Assembly (NCBI RefSeq): GCF_029867415.1
Contig: NW_026705913.1
Coordinates: 248,001 to 312,000 of the forward strand
DNA: 64,000 nucleotides
Direction: 5' to 3'
From: Vicia villosa
Lineage: Eukaryota; Streptophyta; Magnoliopsida; Fabales; Fabaceae
Positions within the stretch are counted from its first letter, which is position 1; every line of letters starts with the position of its first letter. The translations under genes and the position numbers were made by a program. Below are positions 43,048 through 56,322 of this stretch, one piece after another. The notes beneath the pieces were generated by a model that saw nothing but the letters and a program-made list of their open reading frames with translations, was not told the DNA's origin and did not search any database.

Positions 43048-44959
43048 GTTCCAAGACACAGAGGATGTTCCTAAAGCCAAGATATCAGACGGCAAGCTCA
43101 TCCTGTTACTGATAGATGCTAGGCCTTTGCCATGTCATATTTTTCTTGCTTTGTTTAGTGTGTGTCGCATTTGAACTTTGTCATCTTTAATCGTAATTTT
43201 AATCAAATGAGCATTGCATTTTGTTTTAAATCAATCATTACGTGTTCTCTTGCTTTTCTCGTATCACTTACACAAATTCAAAAAAAAAAAAAAATCAAAA
43301 AAATATATATTTGTTTCTTTCCACTTCACTTTCTTTATCAGTTTTATGTTTAAGTAAGTATTGGAAGGAGGATGATGAAAAACGAATATCCAAGTTTCAT
43401 CATTATGCTTTCAAATAAAACTTTGTTGACGATGTACAGGCATTCCTTCAGTTCCTAAATACTGGAGATATAAGGAAGTTAATCCCTTGTTCACCCCATT
43501 GAGCCTAGAAGTTGGTGTTTATTTCTTTACAATAAACCACATTTTAACCTGAGGTAGGGTAGTTCTCAGTTAATTTGGATGTGCATTCACTTGCAAGAGA
43601 ATCATTCAGTACTCCTTCCACAAGTGTTTCAATCACATGTTTTCCTCCGCATACATCAAAGAAGTGCCGGAGATGCCAATCAAAAGCTGATGATGGTTCA
43701 TTATAATCTTTAAGCAAGGTAGTCACTGTCTTTCAAAAAAAAAGTATCAAAAAAATAAAATCAAAGAAAAGCTTTCTAAGTCAAAATCAAAAAATGGCTT
43801 AGGCAAAATTAAGGCATCCCACGGACTGTGAGTTCAAAAATAAACAGTTCAGGCAAAAGTTAGGGATATCAAAAAGAAAAAGAGAGAGAAGTCAACAAAT
43901 TCTTGAACGACAAAATGTTGTGGTTATCAAAAGGAAGAAGTGACTGCCATCTCTGAGTTCTTTTGGCTTGTGAACTCTCATCATTACAACAAGTAGAATT
44001 CCATAAGTCTCTTGGAACCTGAACGCATAGTTTGATTTAACCGAGTTTAGGACTGGAGATCATCACGGAGATTTGGTGGGTTAAAAAAGTTTTGAACCTT
44101 ATATCTTTTGTTTCTTAAACTGTGAACCTGGCCAAGTTATAACCTTCAAAAGTCCTAATTGAAATGAGGTTTCTTTTGAAAAGCATACTAAAGCAAGGTT
44201 GCGTTAACCTGACTCCTCAATATTTGCTAAATCATTTTTGTTGATACCACACTATCATGTTATCTTTTACATCTTGAAATCTCAAACTTCCTTTGAATCC
44301 CCACAAGGATTTATCCATTGTATACCACAATATCTTTTCAATAAATGATTTGTTTTCAAAACTTGCATACAAGTCGCATTAAAATTACCATTTTTGAATT
44401 GTATAAGTTCATTTGCAAATTAGCACTTTCCATCAAGGAAGTTCCAACATATGAAGAGCCTATAATGGTACTATCAGGGTTACATCATTTCAGAAGTCCA
44501 TCATTCATGGGCGTTTCATCCTAAAGTTCCCTAACACTGGGACATGACATCTCAAGATTATCAGTTTGATTCTAAACAAGTATTTGCGGAGACTCAGCAT
44601 TCTGGGAACATCATTTCAGGATTATCCCTTTGAATCTACAATGTTGTTGAAGCAAGTTACTTCAGAAACCCGGTATTCTGGGGAAAATCAAGGCCAAGAC
44701 CTTTCTTTCAAGAAGTCCAAGCAGACTATGTCATATCAAGCAGTCCTAAAAATCAGAATTAGTGTCGGGAATCATGCTTGACAAACATCCTACCAATCAT
44801 CACCCTTCACTAGGGCATGTGTCAAACAGTTGAAACCATAAAATTCATTCATAACTTGCATTCATCAATCATGCATGTCATTCATGGGACATCTCCCTTA
44901 ACATCCAACATGGATACAAAAAAAAGAGCTCATTGTCCATTGGTTGAAATATATCATTT

Positions 44960-45500
44960 ACCTCCTCAACTCATTGGTTGAAATCAGTTTCTTCAAACCC
45001 TCACCAACTCATTAGATAATGTCAATTAAGATCTTTAATACTCAACTCATTGGTTGAGAACACCGTGTCGACTGTGATTGGTTAATGTCAATTGTGTCTT
45101 AGTAGTCAGCTCATTAGTTGATAACAAATTGTCAGTCACCTTCATCCATCCATTCGTCGATATTGGTATTTTCATATTTAATCACGCTCAATCCACTGTT
45201 GAGAACGATGTGTCAACTTTCATTAGTTCATTGATTGATGTTAGTAATCAACTCATTAGTTGATGTCAGTCACCTTCATCAATCCATCAGTCGATGTTGG
45301 TATTCTCATATTTAATCGCGCTCAATCCACTGTTGAGAACGATGTGTCAAAGTCAACTCATCAGTTGATGTCATTTAATTCTTTGTAATCAACTCATTAG
45401 TTGATAACAAATTATCATTTACCTTATTTACCTTCATTAACTCATCAGTTGATGTTAGGCGTCTATCAGTTTTAATCATATCAACTCATTGGTTGAGAAT
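44960..45500 (+). repeat. Hairpin array with TCAACT-CATT-AGTTGA
   Basis: CTCAACT/GGTTGAG at 45041-45058 and ATCAACT/AGTTGAT at 45247-45264 close loop CATT. TCAGCT/AGTTGA near 45107 pairs with one G-U. CTCAA-TCCACTG-TTGAG at 45187-45203 is a second hairpin type, repeated near 45330. About a dozen hairpins in total, with irregular spacing. Confidence 0.8.
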
Positions 45501-45746
45501 AGTTATTTTTGGCAACATCGCCTTTCCCCAGCAAGTGTTCTGGTTAGAACTCTTTGGAAAAATCATTTCATCAATCCCCACAAAATTTACCTTCCATTTT
45601 CATATCCCCAAGTAGGAATTCATGAATTCATGGCATTCATAAGCATTGCATGTCAGGTTCAAAAATTGTGTTTTTATATATATTTAAGTCTCTTCAATCA
45701 CGTCGAAACGAAGATTTACAATCATCGTATCTCCAGATAGAAGAAA

Positions 45747-45762
45747 CCTAAATAGGGGCATC
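45747..45762 (+). promoter_or_regulatory. Polypurine tract of element H
   Basis: aacctaaataggggcatc ends at the LTR start 45763. Confidence 0.75.
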
Positions 45763-48749
45763 TGTCATACCCCAATTTTTTACCTCTGAGATCCCATCAT
45801 TTTTCTAAGTATTATGATCATTATCATTATCATTTATCATCATGCATATTTTTATTTACTAACAAAAAAAAAAAGAAAGAAAAAAAAGTTTGTTGCTTGT
45901 GTGTTAAAAAGACAGGAGAATGATCAAGAGAAAGCTGAAGAAATTAGGGTTTTGAGGCCCACAAGAGGTTCAACATTTTCTCAAGACTCAAAGGTTCCTT
46001 CAATCAATATTCAAGTCCAAGGATGGCTCAGTTTAAGGCAGACAACTCTCAAGATCGCTAGAAGCGCCAAATTAGGGTTTTTACCTAATTTCACCAGAGG
46101 ATTAAATTTTAATCAGGAGATGATTCCAAGACTCAAAATATGATTCAAAGGCCTTCAAATGAACATTATAGTCCATTCATGTCATTCAATTGAGGAGAAG
46201 ACCTTGATTCATTGAAAGATCACAAAACTGCAGTTCATCGGAGAAATGTCAACTGCAGTCAAAAATCAAAATTTTTAGTCAACATCAATTATTTGAAGTA
46301 ATATTCAGCATTTGATCAAGGATTGATCATAATTCACCAAGAAAAGTTCAGAAATCAACAAAACTCAAAATTACAAAATTAGGGTTTTTGACCTAAAAGT
46401 CAACTGAACTTTGACCAACCATAACTCTCTCCCAATTCATTAGAAAAATTCAAACCAAATCTCATTTTGAGGGAGATATGCCTTGATGAAGTTGACCTTT
46501 TTTGGAAAAATGCATGAAACAAGTAATGACCAAAACTTGATTCTTTTTCAAAAAGGCCAATTTTTTTGTGATTCAATCTTGATTCTCATATGGCTAAGGG
46601 AATTCAAGACCTATCTATGGTTCATGACATTTTATTTCATTTTTATTGAATTTTATTCATTTAAAATTTAATTAAAATGAGATAATTCAAAGATATTATC
46701 CAAGATGCCCTTGTGATGTAAGCAATTACCTATTCAAAGCATATAAGGTAAGATTGCAAGATTGGAGAGAATAATACTTGAGTGCTTAAGCCATGGTTAA
46801 GCTTTTAACCTAGCATAATGGGAATATTCCATATTTTTTCCACATAATCAATCCTGGAAATTTCCACTTGCTTGGGCTTCAAGATCAAATCCTTTGCCTA
46901 TAAATAGAGCTTCATTTTCTTCATTCAAAGAGGAGAGAGGAAAGAGGAAGGAGAACAACAAGAACATAAAGCCATAGCTTAAGTATATCCTCCATAACCA
47001 AAAATTCAAGAAACTTGTAAAAATCAAGGCTCATTCAAATAGCCACTTTCCATCAATTCCAATCACTCTATTTCACTCTTGGGATATCAAAGAGTAAGAA
47101 TCAGGTAGCTTGTAACATGTAGTAGTGTTAGGAGTTCATGAATTAAAAACTCCATATTTATGCATATTTCAATTTTTATCATATTTTTATTATTGTTATA
47201 TTTTGTTGAAATCTAATCACACAAACATGTTCCTGGGAACATTTAAAGAATGTTTGAATGTTAGCATGAAACTTTAATGGCTAGAACAAAGAGTACCATG
47301 TTAAAACACCATGTTACAACATAACCATGGCCATGCTTCGAATCCATAGATATGTTGCTCTAATGGAAAAACTAACACCGCTATCGTGTTCAGAAGGGTC
47401 AATTTAGGTGATCTGGGTGGCCCTTGTATTTGTTCATCTTCATTTTGTAGGTCGTTCAAAAGCTTGGAAATCTGAAGAAAAATCCGCTGGTAAATCCACA
47501 GCTAAATCTGCAACAAAATCCACAGGAAACGCGAAGAAGATGATGAATAGTTGCGCTGACCCCATGACCGTTGCATGGCGTGTTCCAATTAGCCAGTCAA
47601 CATTTCAGCTCTCGCTCTCTTCCCACGTGGCTACGTTGACTGGATTTGAGTGGATCCAAGTTCCCATGCTATGATTTCCACGCCACCTACCATGTGCCTT
47701 CCAATTAACACCCTTAAGTCTGGTCGTTTCATCCAACGCACCAGATCACACAGGTCCATCATAGATCCTCAGAGTCTACCATACAGGATCAGTTTTTTCT
47801 ATCTTTTTATTTTATTTAATTTTCTTTTAAAAATTAATTTAAAATACTTAAAAAATCCAAAAAATATTTTAATTTTATTTTTAAGTTGATAAAATGTTTA
47901 ACTAATTTTTAACATAAAAATATTTTATTTTTATTCATAATTAATTTATTTAGCATAATTAATTAGTAATTATGTAAATATTGCTTTTTAATTAATTCAA
48001 CCAATAAAAAAACTCCAAAAAAATTTTCCTTTTAGATTTAGGTTTATATTTTTATAATCTAATTTTTAACATCAAAAAGAATATTTTTCTTGTTAAGTTT
48101 AATTATTTGTATAATTATTTGTTTAATTAGCTTCTAATTAACTTAAAATCAACTCCAAAAATCACAAAAAAAGAGTGAATTAGATTAAAATTAATTTAGA
48201 CATAGGATTGTTATCTTCTTTTCTAAATTTCATTTTCGCTTTATCATCCAACTTTCAATTTTAATTTCAATTGCAATTTACTGCTTTAATCTAAATTCCA
48301 TAAACAAAAATTGTAATAGCATAGATTCAATTTTCTCGCAATTTACTTTTCGCATCAATAATCATGTAAATCTCCCAAAGCGGTGTAACAACGTAGGATT
48401 TAATTTCCTGTACATATTTAATTGTGCGTATGGTAAGATAATTGAAGCGCTATATCACTAAAATCAAAAGATAAAATATCTGAATACAACACTTCACACA
48501 TTTGCACCTCTAGGGTAATTCCCTCTTGTTGCTTTTCATTTAAAACAAAATCAATTTCAATTGGGCCTCTTCCTGAGTATAAGATCCAACACCTCTCATT
48601 TAACAAAAAATGTATTTTCAAAACTTCTCATCTATTTTCAAAAACTTTCATCTGGTATTTGAAGGGCATTATTCTCGGTGAAACTGTTCAGAGACCTATG
48701 TGACCTAGTGTCCATCTTCACTTCTTCTATTTTCAAATCAATTTCAATG
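45763..48749 (+). repeat. LTR H (3' LTR of element H), cut by LTR F
   Basis: It starts TGTCATACCCC. TATAAATA is at 46899-46906 (cctataaatagagc). The last part, 'ggtatttgaagggcattatt' to 'cttcacttcttct', is homologous to LTR A at 24808-24885, so H and A share their middle part. It stops where LTR F begins, and the rest is not found further on. AT-rich 47800-48400. No gene supported. Confidence 0.7.
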
Positions 48750-50898
48750 TGTCATACCCTAATTTGACCCCCCCTAAAATGTCACACCTCCAGACATTTC
48801 ACTAACTCAAGACAGGTACCCAGAACAGTCACTTGTTCACCTGGTACTCAATCGAGGGTGTTCAAGAACAGAGAAGCTCAGGCAAAGGATCAACCAATAA
48901 GAAAATGACCTCTAATACAATCATAGTACTCAAATAAATCATTTATCCATCTATGATTGATTAGACACCAGTCATCAAGACTCAGGTTTGCTCAGGTCAC
49001 CAAACTAGGGTTTTGACCCATCAAGGACTAAAATCAGGGACCACATCTGGGAAACCTTAAAAGGCTCCAGGGCATCACTCAAAGTGTTCAATCATCCTCA
49101 AATTATCCCTATGACAATATCCAATGGGTATTGTACTTCAATTCAAGATCCACAGTCATCAGTTTCACTTGGCTTACAATTAGGGCTTTTGGCCTAATTC
49201 ACGTGGACAGTTAACTTTTAATCAGGACATAGCTCCACAACTCAAAACATGGCTCAAGAACCTCTGTTACCTCAATATTTTCCATTCACATCATTCATTT
49301 GAGGAAGAGAGCTTAATTCATCACAAAGTCCAAATTTCACTTCATCTGGAAAAAGTCAACTGTACAAGATCACCTTTGACTTTTAAGGTTTTGAATCAAA
49401 ACATGACTTTTAAGGATCAATATCATCAATATATGGTTATTGAAGTCATTTGACCAATAAGAATCAAGAAAATTAATCAAGAATCAAAAAGTCAAAGATT
49501 GACTTTTCATACTTAGAAATTTTTCTAAGTGTTTAAAGGCCTTTTTTTCAAAACTTTGGAAGGGAATATCTCAAAATTTCAAGTACAAACCGAAAAAAAC
49601 TTCCAAAATCAAAGTTGTATATTTTGATCCAATGAATAACTTTGTCACAAATGATTTTTTGGCTAAAAATCAACCATTGAGGAGATATGGAGCTTCAAAG
49701 TTGATGCCTTCATGGAACTAGCAAAAAAACCTAGTTTTCTTCAAACTTTAAGCCCATTTTTCACAAATTTCCCAAATGATTTTGAAGAAACTCCAAACTA
49801 ATGAATTGAAGTACATGTTAAGGGCTTTCCAAATTGTGCTTAACCTTCTCCCAATTCATTTTGAGCTAAGATATATGATTGATCAAAGTTAGGCATTTGA
49901 AGTGAAATTATAGGTCATGCCTAAGTTTGAAATTTGCAATTTTATGCAAATTCCTACACTAATTGGTGCCTCTAAACATCAAAAACATTATAAGGGATAG
50001 GATGGAATAATTTTCATCATTGCACAAATATTTGAAGAGAATATTCCAAAACAAAAACATGTGATTATGTAATCATTACATTTGTGAATTTATGGCAAAT
50101 GGTGATTCATCAATTGAAATCTTTTCCAAGCCAATTAGAGAGCTCTACACATCATAATTGTCCCCTAAGATCAGAAGAGATCAATGGATGGGGAGCTAGC
50201 TCGAAAATTTCATCATTGCATTTTGGAGATTCCTTGAATTTCTTCATGGCCAAGAAACCAAAATGACTTCACTAAGCAAGCTCACTCTCCCAAACTACTC
50301 TGCATCATTTGCCTATAAATAAGAGTGGATACCTCAGTATTAGACACACCAAAGCAACTCCAATTCTTGCTTTCTCCTTCTTCCTCTCACACTTAGGTTT
50401 TTCAATGGTTCTTTGGCAAGAAGACTCAGGTTCTCCAAACCAGAGCTTTTCCTTTGGAACTAAGTGTTCAAACATCTCAAGGGGGTCCATTAGAATTGAT
50501 CCAAGCACCTGGAACACTTTTGTAAGTGAAAGAACACCATCTTCACTTTCAATTTGGAGCAAAGTCAGTTGGAGGTCTGTAGAACGATTCAGAGGGTGTC
50601 AAGCAAGTTCAAGCATTGAGACACATTCCTTAGGGTGTAGTGAAGTTATCCAGATGGTCGCAACTCATCTGTAAGTGCAGAATCACCATCTTCCATTTCT
50701 ACTTGAAGCTCAAGCAAGAGGGGTCGGGTAGATTAATTCAGAGGTATTCAAAGCAATCCAAGTGCCCAGATAGCATCAACAAGGTCCCAGGAAGCTTTTG
50801 CAATCATTCATTCATAGCCAGAAGCTCTCCACCATCACCATGACCTTCAGTTTCAGAGGTAATTTTTTGAACTTCACCTCTTTAATTCGTGTACTTTT
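48750..50898 (+). repeat. LTR F, partial, of the LTR A family
   Basis: It starts TGTCATACCCTAATTTG and follows LTR A closely up to 'aacttcacctctttaatt' at 50889, with TATAAATA at 50314-50321. It then joins pol sequence directly, so the LTR is truncated at a chimeric junction. LTR A has over 3.9 kb more beyond this point. Confidence 0.75.
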
Positions 50899-52537
50899 TG
50901 TCAGAAAGCGTTCGACAGCATTGCGGAATATTTGCTCGACAGCATTGCGGAATATCTGCTCGAACCACCCATCTTGTCTCCTCCAGTGGAAGGAAGACCT
51001 TTGATAATGTACTTAATTGTCTTAGAAGACTCCATGGGTTGTATCCTTAGACAGCAAGACGAGACAAAAATAAAAGAGCACGCCATCTATTACCTGAGCA
51101 AGAAATTCACTGACTATGAATCCCGCTACTCCATGCTCGAGAAAACCTGTTATGCTTTAGCCTGGGCTGCCAAGCGTCTCCACCTGTACATGATTCGGCA
51201 TACTACTTATTTGATCTCCAAGATGGATCCAATCAAGTACATCTTTGAAAAGCATGCTTTGACTGGGAGAATTGCCCATTGGCAGATGCTGTTATCAGAA
51301 TACGACATTGAGTATCACGCTTAGAAAGTCGTGAAAGGAAGAATCCTAGCTGAGCACTTGGCTCACCATCCATTCAATGATCATGAATCTATAGAATTTG
51401 ACTTTCCAAATGAGGACGTCATGTACCTCAAGGTGAAAGATTACGATGAGCCACTACCAGACGAAGGACCTGAGATAGGATCCCAGTGGGGCTTAATCTT
51501 TGACGGAGCTGTCAATACTTATGGACGAGGAATTGGGGCAATCATTGTTACCCCTCGAGGTACCCATATTCCATTTACCGCCAGATTAACTTTCAAATGT
51601 ACGAATAATGAGGCTGAATATGAAGCTTGCATCATGGGTCTCGAAGAAGTCGTGGATCTAAGGATCAAACACTTGGATGTATAGGGAGATTCTGCTTTGG
51701 TCATCAATCAAATCAAAGGAGAATGGGAAACACGCCAAGCAGGGCTAATCCCTTACAAAAACTATGCGAGAAGATTGTTACCATTCTTCGACAGGCTAGA
51801 TTTTCATTACATTCCTCGTGAAGAAAACAACTTGGATGATACATTAGCCACACTCTCTTCCATGATTAGGATAAATCATTGGAATGACATTCCTCGAATC
51901 GATGTTATGCGCCTGGAAAGGCCCGCTCATGTTTTCACAGCAGAAGCAGTCATCGACGACAAACCATGGTATCACGACATCAAAAACCGTCTCCAAAGGC
52001 AAGAGTACCCTCTTGGGGCATCAAAGAAAGATAGAAAAACTTTGAGAAAGTTAGCAGGAAGATTCTTCCTGAATGAAGATGTTCTGTACAAGAGAAATTT
52101 CGACATGATCCTGCTCAGATGCGTTGACAGAAACGAAGCAAAAACACTAATGAGAGAAATACATGAAGGTTCCTTTGTAAATCACACCAACGGACACTCT
52201 ATGACAAGGATAATACTGAGAGCAGGATATTATTGGCTGATGATGGAGTCAAATTGCCACCGGTATGCAAAAAGATGTCCCAAATGTCAGATCTACGCCG
52301 ATGGAATTCATGTGCCACCATCTCTTCTTAACATACTCTCTTCCCCCTGGCCTTTCTACATGTGGGGAATCGACATGATCAAAATGATCGAGCCAAAGGC
52401 GTCCAACGGACATCGCTTATTCTTGGTAGCCATAGATTCTTTCACCAAGTGGGTCGAAGCAACTTCGTATGCAAATGTCACTAGAAAAGTTGTCGTCAGA
52501 TTCATCAAGAATCACATCATCTGTCGCTACGGCATTC
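50899..52537 (+). pseudogene. pol: Decayed Ogre/Tat pol fragment: RT end, RNase H, second RNase H, integrase
   Basis: One frame runs from CQKAFDSIAEY to HIICRYGI with stops at 51322-51324 and 51682-51684. First come the end of RT and RNase H (GRPLIMYLIVLEDSMG, HAIYYLSKKFTDYESRYS, LEKTCYALAWAAKRL). After a linker is a second, archaeal-type RNase H (GLIFDGAVNTYGRGIGAI, CTNNEAEYEACIMGLEE, DSALVINQIKGEW), which marks the Tat/Ogre lineage. Integrase follows with its zinc region ending CPKCQIYADG and the core up to GIDMIKM and the FTKWVEA region. LTR D2 cuts it before the second catalytic Asp. The left end is fused to LTR F. A 24-base duplication doubles DSIAEYLL. Confidence 0.88.
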
Positions 52538-55500
52538 TGTCATACCTTAATTTTTGACCCTAAGATCATAAATTGATTGCATTTTAATCATCAACCAATA
52601 GCACCATTGTGAAGCTCTATTCTTGATACTGTGATTATCTTTGAGGGGAATCATCAAGCACTTCTAGCTTTTAATTTGTTTTATCCAAAAATATGTATTT
52701 TGTCTCTTTTGTTTATATTTTACAGGTAAAAGATCGGGCAAAAATCAAAACAGTGCAAGAAGAAAATTTTTGAAAATTTGAAGGTGGAAATCGATTTACC
52801 CATATGGGATATCGATTTCCTGGGGCGAAAATTCAAAAAAATTAAGAGGGAAGCATGACATCATTTTGGCCTCTTTTTTCTTTGATCATTTTTATCATTT
52901 AACCAATTTTCCACCTCATCAAAAATAATTACCTTCATTAATCCCATTTTAACCTCATTTTACCATTTAAACACCAATTAAGCACAAATTAATTACCAAA
53001 TGCAAAATGACCCAATTACCACTACTCTTGTTCCAATTCTATAAATAGAGGCCTTGCCTCCATCATTTCACATGCTTGGAGAGCCAAAAAAGTTATTGCA
53101 AATTCATTTCTCATCATTTCCAAAACCCTCACCCAAAGTTCATTTTCATAGAATTAGTGAGATTCATCTTGAATCTTTGTTGCTTGTGTTCAATGCATCT
53201 TTGATGCTATATTGGTCCTATTTGATAGTGAATTGATGGAAATTTCGTGCTTCAATTGATGTGTGATCATAAGGTGTTTGTATGTTTGTCTAAATCAAGT
53301 TTTATGCTTCATAATGCTGTTTTTTTGAAAACTGTGCACAGGAAATCGATTTCCTACAGAGGGAAATCGATTTCCACTCTGTTTTTTGCGCCAGATTTGA
53401 ATTCTGCAGGCAGGAAATCGATTTCCTACAGAGGGAAATTGATTTCCAGTGAGGCAGAATGCTTGTTTTTGCTATTTTTGACTTGTTTTTGGTTCTAACT
53501 CTTCTTCTACTCCATTCTTTTGATATTTTCTTTGAATCATAAACTAGAGGCCTAATTGCTCTCTAATATCAATGGACTTAGGGAGTCTATAGGATAAAAA
53601 TCAGAATCCGTAATATTAAGTGATTAAAATTATGGATGAAAGGAGCCTTTGAATGTGATTCCATCTTTTATTTTATTTTCTTTTGATCGATGAAAGTCTT
53701 AACACCTTGAGAATTCTTATGGATTCTTGGTAAAGACTAGATCGTTACCTATTTTCTTTCCGTGCGGTATTGCTTTCGGAGAGTGATCTACATATCACTT
53801 CTCTCGCGTGCATTAGCACATAAAGTTTTGACCGGCCTCGTTGTAGGGTGATTTCTACATAAATCACTTGGCGATCTGCTTAACATAGCGCAATATTTCG
53901 TGTCTAGAATAAAAAAGATCAAATATGGAAGAGAATTGTATGCGGTTGATTTAAGACTTATGGAGGTTTATCGTGTAGTCGCTATGATTTTATCAAGCTT
54001 CTGATATATTTCCATTGAATTTAAATCCGAAGACATCCTTCACTCACCATCGATCTTCATTACTAACTTTGATAACATACTTGACAAGTTTCAAGATGGT
54101 TATCTTAAACATCTAACAATTAACTTTAATTTCCGCATTTTATTATATTGCTCTCTATATTTCTCGCTTTATTGCTTTATTTTATCATTTCATCATGTTT
54201 ATGTTTCCGCCATTTTTTCTTTGTCCATTTGGGCGTTTATATTCCGCTATTTTCTCTTTGTCCATTTGGACGCTATGTTTATGTTTCCGCTATTTTCTTT
54301 TTGTCCACTTGGACCATACTCTATTTTTATGCTAAAACACTAATAAATAATAAAAATCTAAAAAACGTTTAAGGCCCTATGGACTATTGGTTACTATCCC
54401 GGGCATTTTGGAGATTTGGACTTATGGACTTAGTACCTTTGGACCCTATGATTTTGTTGTTACTCTGTCGTTATTCTGTCTGTCTGGCTTTGGATTGTTG
54501 TCTGTTTGTGTGTGCAGGTATTTCCTTGAAAGTCCTTGATGGTTAATTCCAAGGCATTGAGATAAGGATTTTACCCGAAAACAGCCGTTACTCTGCCCGA
54601 TTTTCGTCAGAATTTTAATAGGCTTAATGCTAAGTGGTGCTAAAATAATAAGTTCATTTGGATCCCCAAGTGGTAATGTCTTGGTTTAGTATCGATATTC
54701 CAAAGGATGGGAAATCTACCTTGACTCATAATGTCAAGTGTTGGCTTTTTATTTCGGGTAAACTGTTTCTTTCTTTAACTTTTATTTTATGCACTAGGAT
54801 AGCCTCTTCATCTCTTGCCCCCTTCTTAGATTTTCAAAATCTTCTCCCTTTTCCAAAATCTTCTTATGTTTGTAATCTCTTTTAAAATCTTTCTTAAAAA
54901 TATCTTTTACCCTTGGTAGCTTTTTTTCAAAAGTTTAGACACGATTAATTGTTGAAGTGAGTTGCGATACCCCACGATTTTTAAAATTGATTGATACAAT
55001 GAGATCTTTTCCGCGTGAGAGAGCTAGTGGCATACTCGTTGATTTCTATCCGAGTTGGAGCCCTTCTTTCATTCGCAATGCAAAGAACTCGTTTGTTCTC
55101 ATGCTCAAGAATAATGGCTGAGTATTTCTCTCTGACGATGATAAAGTGTTTATTCGGTTTTTAAACGTTTTTCCCTTTTAAGTGGAACTACATTAGCTCT
55201 GAATTCTCCATTGCACCGAGGAGGTATGTAGGCACAAAGCTTAATGCTCTGCCGAGCTTATTTTAAAAATAAAAACAAACCTTTTTTTTAGCACACACGA
55301 CACATATTTTCAAAAAGGTTCCTGTGGAGTACCACAGATATGAGGGGTGCTTAAAACCTTCCCCTTGTATAATCAACACCCGTACCTGAGATCTCTTCTT
55401 TTTGTTTTAAAAAAAACAAACTTTGGGTTTTACGTTCTTTTACCTTTTCCTTTGGAAACAATAAAGCGCGGTGGCGAATTTCACTGAAATATTGAGTCGA

Positions 55501-55539
55501 GTCAACTAATGGCTTCGTTCTCAGATTTTTCCCGCTACA
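52538..55539 (+). repeat. LTR D2 (5' LTR)
   Basis: 3002 bp from TGTCATACCTT to CCCGCTACA, aligned with D1 along most of its length. TATAAATA at 53040-53047. It has lost or diverged in the palindrome zone, where AAATCGATTT has different outer arms. Confidence 0.85.
52785..53450 (+). repeat. TCGA-centred palindromes of LTR D2
   Basis: Upstream of the TATA box: ggaaatcgatttacc and atatcgatttcc (52785-52822). Downstream: AGGAAATCGATTTCCT at 53340-53355 and 53412-53427, GGAAATCGATTTCC at 53362-53375, and a one-base variant near 53436. The positions match those of D1; the arms are AGG/CCT instead of TGC/GCA. Confidence 0.85.
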
Positions 55540-55545
55540 TAAAAC

Positions 55546-55563
55546 TGGCGACTTCACTGGGGA
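55546..55563 (+). promoter_or_regulatory. Primer binding site of element D2
   Basis: TGGCGACTTCACTGGGGA lies 6 bases after the LTR and differs at a few bases from that of B. Confidence 0.75.
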
Positions 55564-56322
55564 GTCAATTTTAAGTGTGTTAAGCCTATTTTTGTTTATC
55601 TGTGTGTTTTTTTATCTGTATATATTATTGTGTGCTTTGTTTGTTTATTTTTTTTCTTTTTGGTGCTCGATGGTTCCTCTGTGATGAGATAAAGTCCTAA
55701 CCCGGACTTTGGTGCGTAACTTGAGATAGGAGGTGGAAAGACCAATAGTCGCATGTCAGGAGCAATCCTTAACATGAGCGTCATATGGTGGAACCCCAAT
55801 CAGTGGAGGCCTCATGAAAGGTAGTAGATGTTGTTACGAACCATCGTAAGAACGTTATTACTTTCAATAGTGAGTGTCTGTAGAAGTTGAATGGCCTAGA
55901 ATCCTTTTAACCCATCTAAGCCTTTTTAGGATGTAGCGCGGAAACAAGGTCAAGTACCAATTTGAGCTTGTTGTCATGTGATGCTAGGCTCAGACGTGGT
56001 CTTTTTAGGCATGTTATTGGCGCCCATGAGCAATTGTGCGTCCCGGTAGTATTTGATAGAAGATTGAAAACTCTGGGAACCTTTGTAGAACCCGATCGGC
56101 AGGTACAAAATTCCTTAGAACACACCTTGTGGGATGGGTAGACCCATGGCTTCATGCTCGTGACATCAAACCTTTGAACCTTGATTGTGTGATTTGGTGT
56201 GATCTTGTGTGCTCTTGATTGTGATTGATGCATAAACCATGCTTTCATGCATTCATAAAAAACGTTCTTCACAAATGGTTTTCAAGAAACTTAGAGACGT
56301 TTTTGTAAACATCACAGGTACC
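55564..56322 (+). other. Leader of element D2
   Basis: No credible gene. It starts with T-rich sequence, then 'gataaagtcctaacccgga', a type of leader also seen in B. It ends shortly before ORF1. Confidence 0.5.

Larger units (their letters stand above)
43048..45762 (+). other. 3' UTR of element H
   Basis: No gene. Segments 43390-43580 and 43900-44240 match C (29590-29800 and 30140-30460). A hairpin array is at 44930-45500. It closes with tttaagtctcttcaatcac and agaaacctaaatag. Confidence 0.7.
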
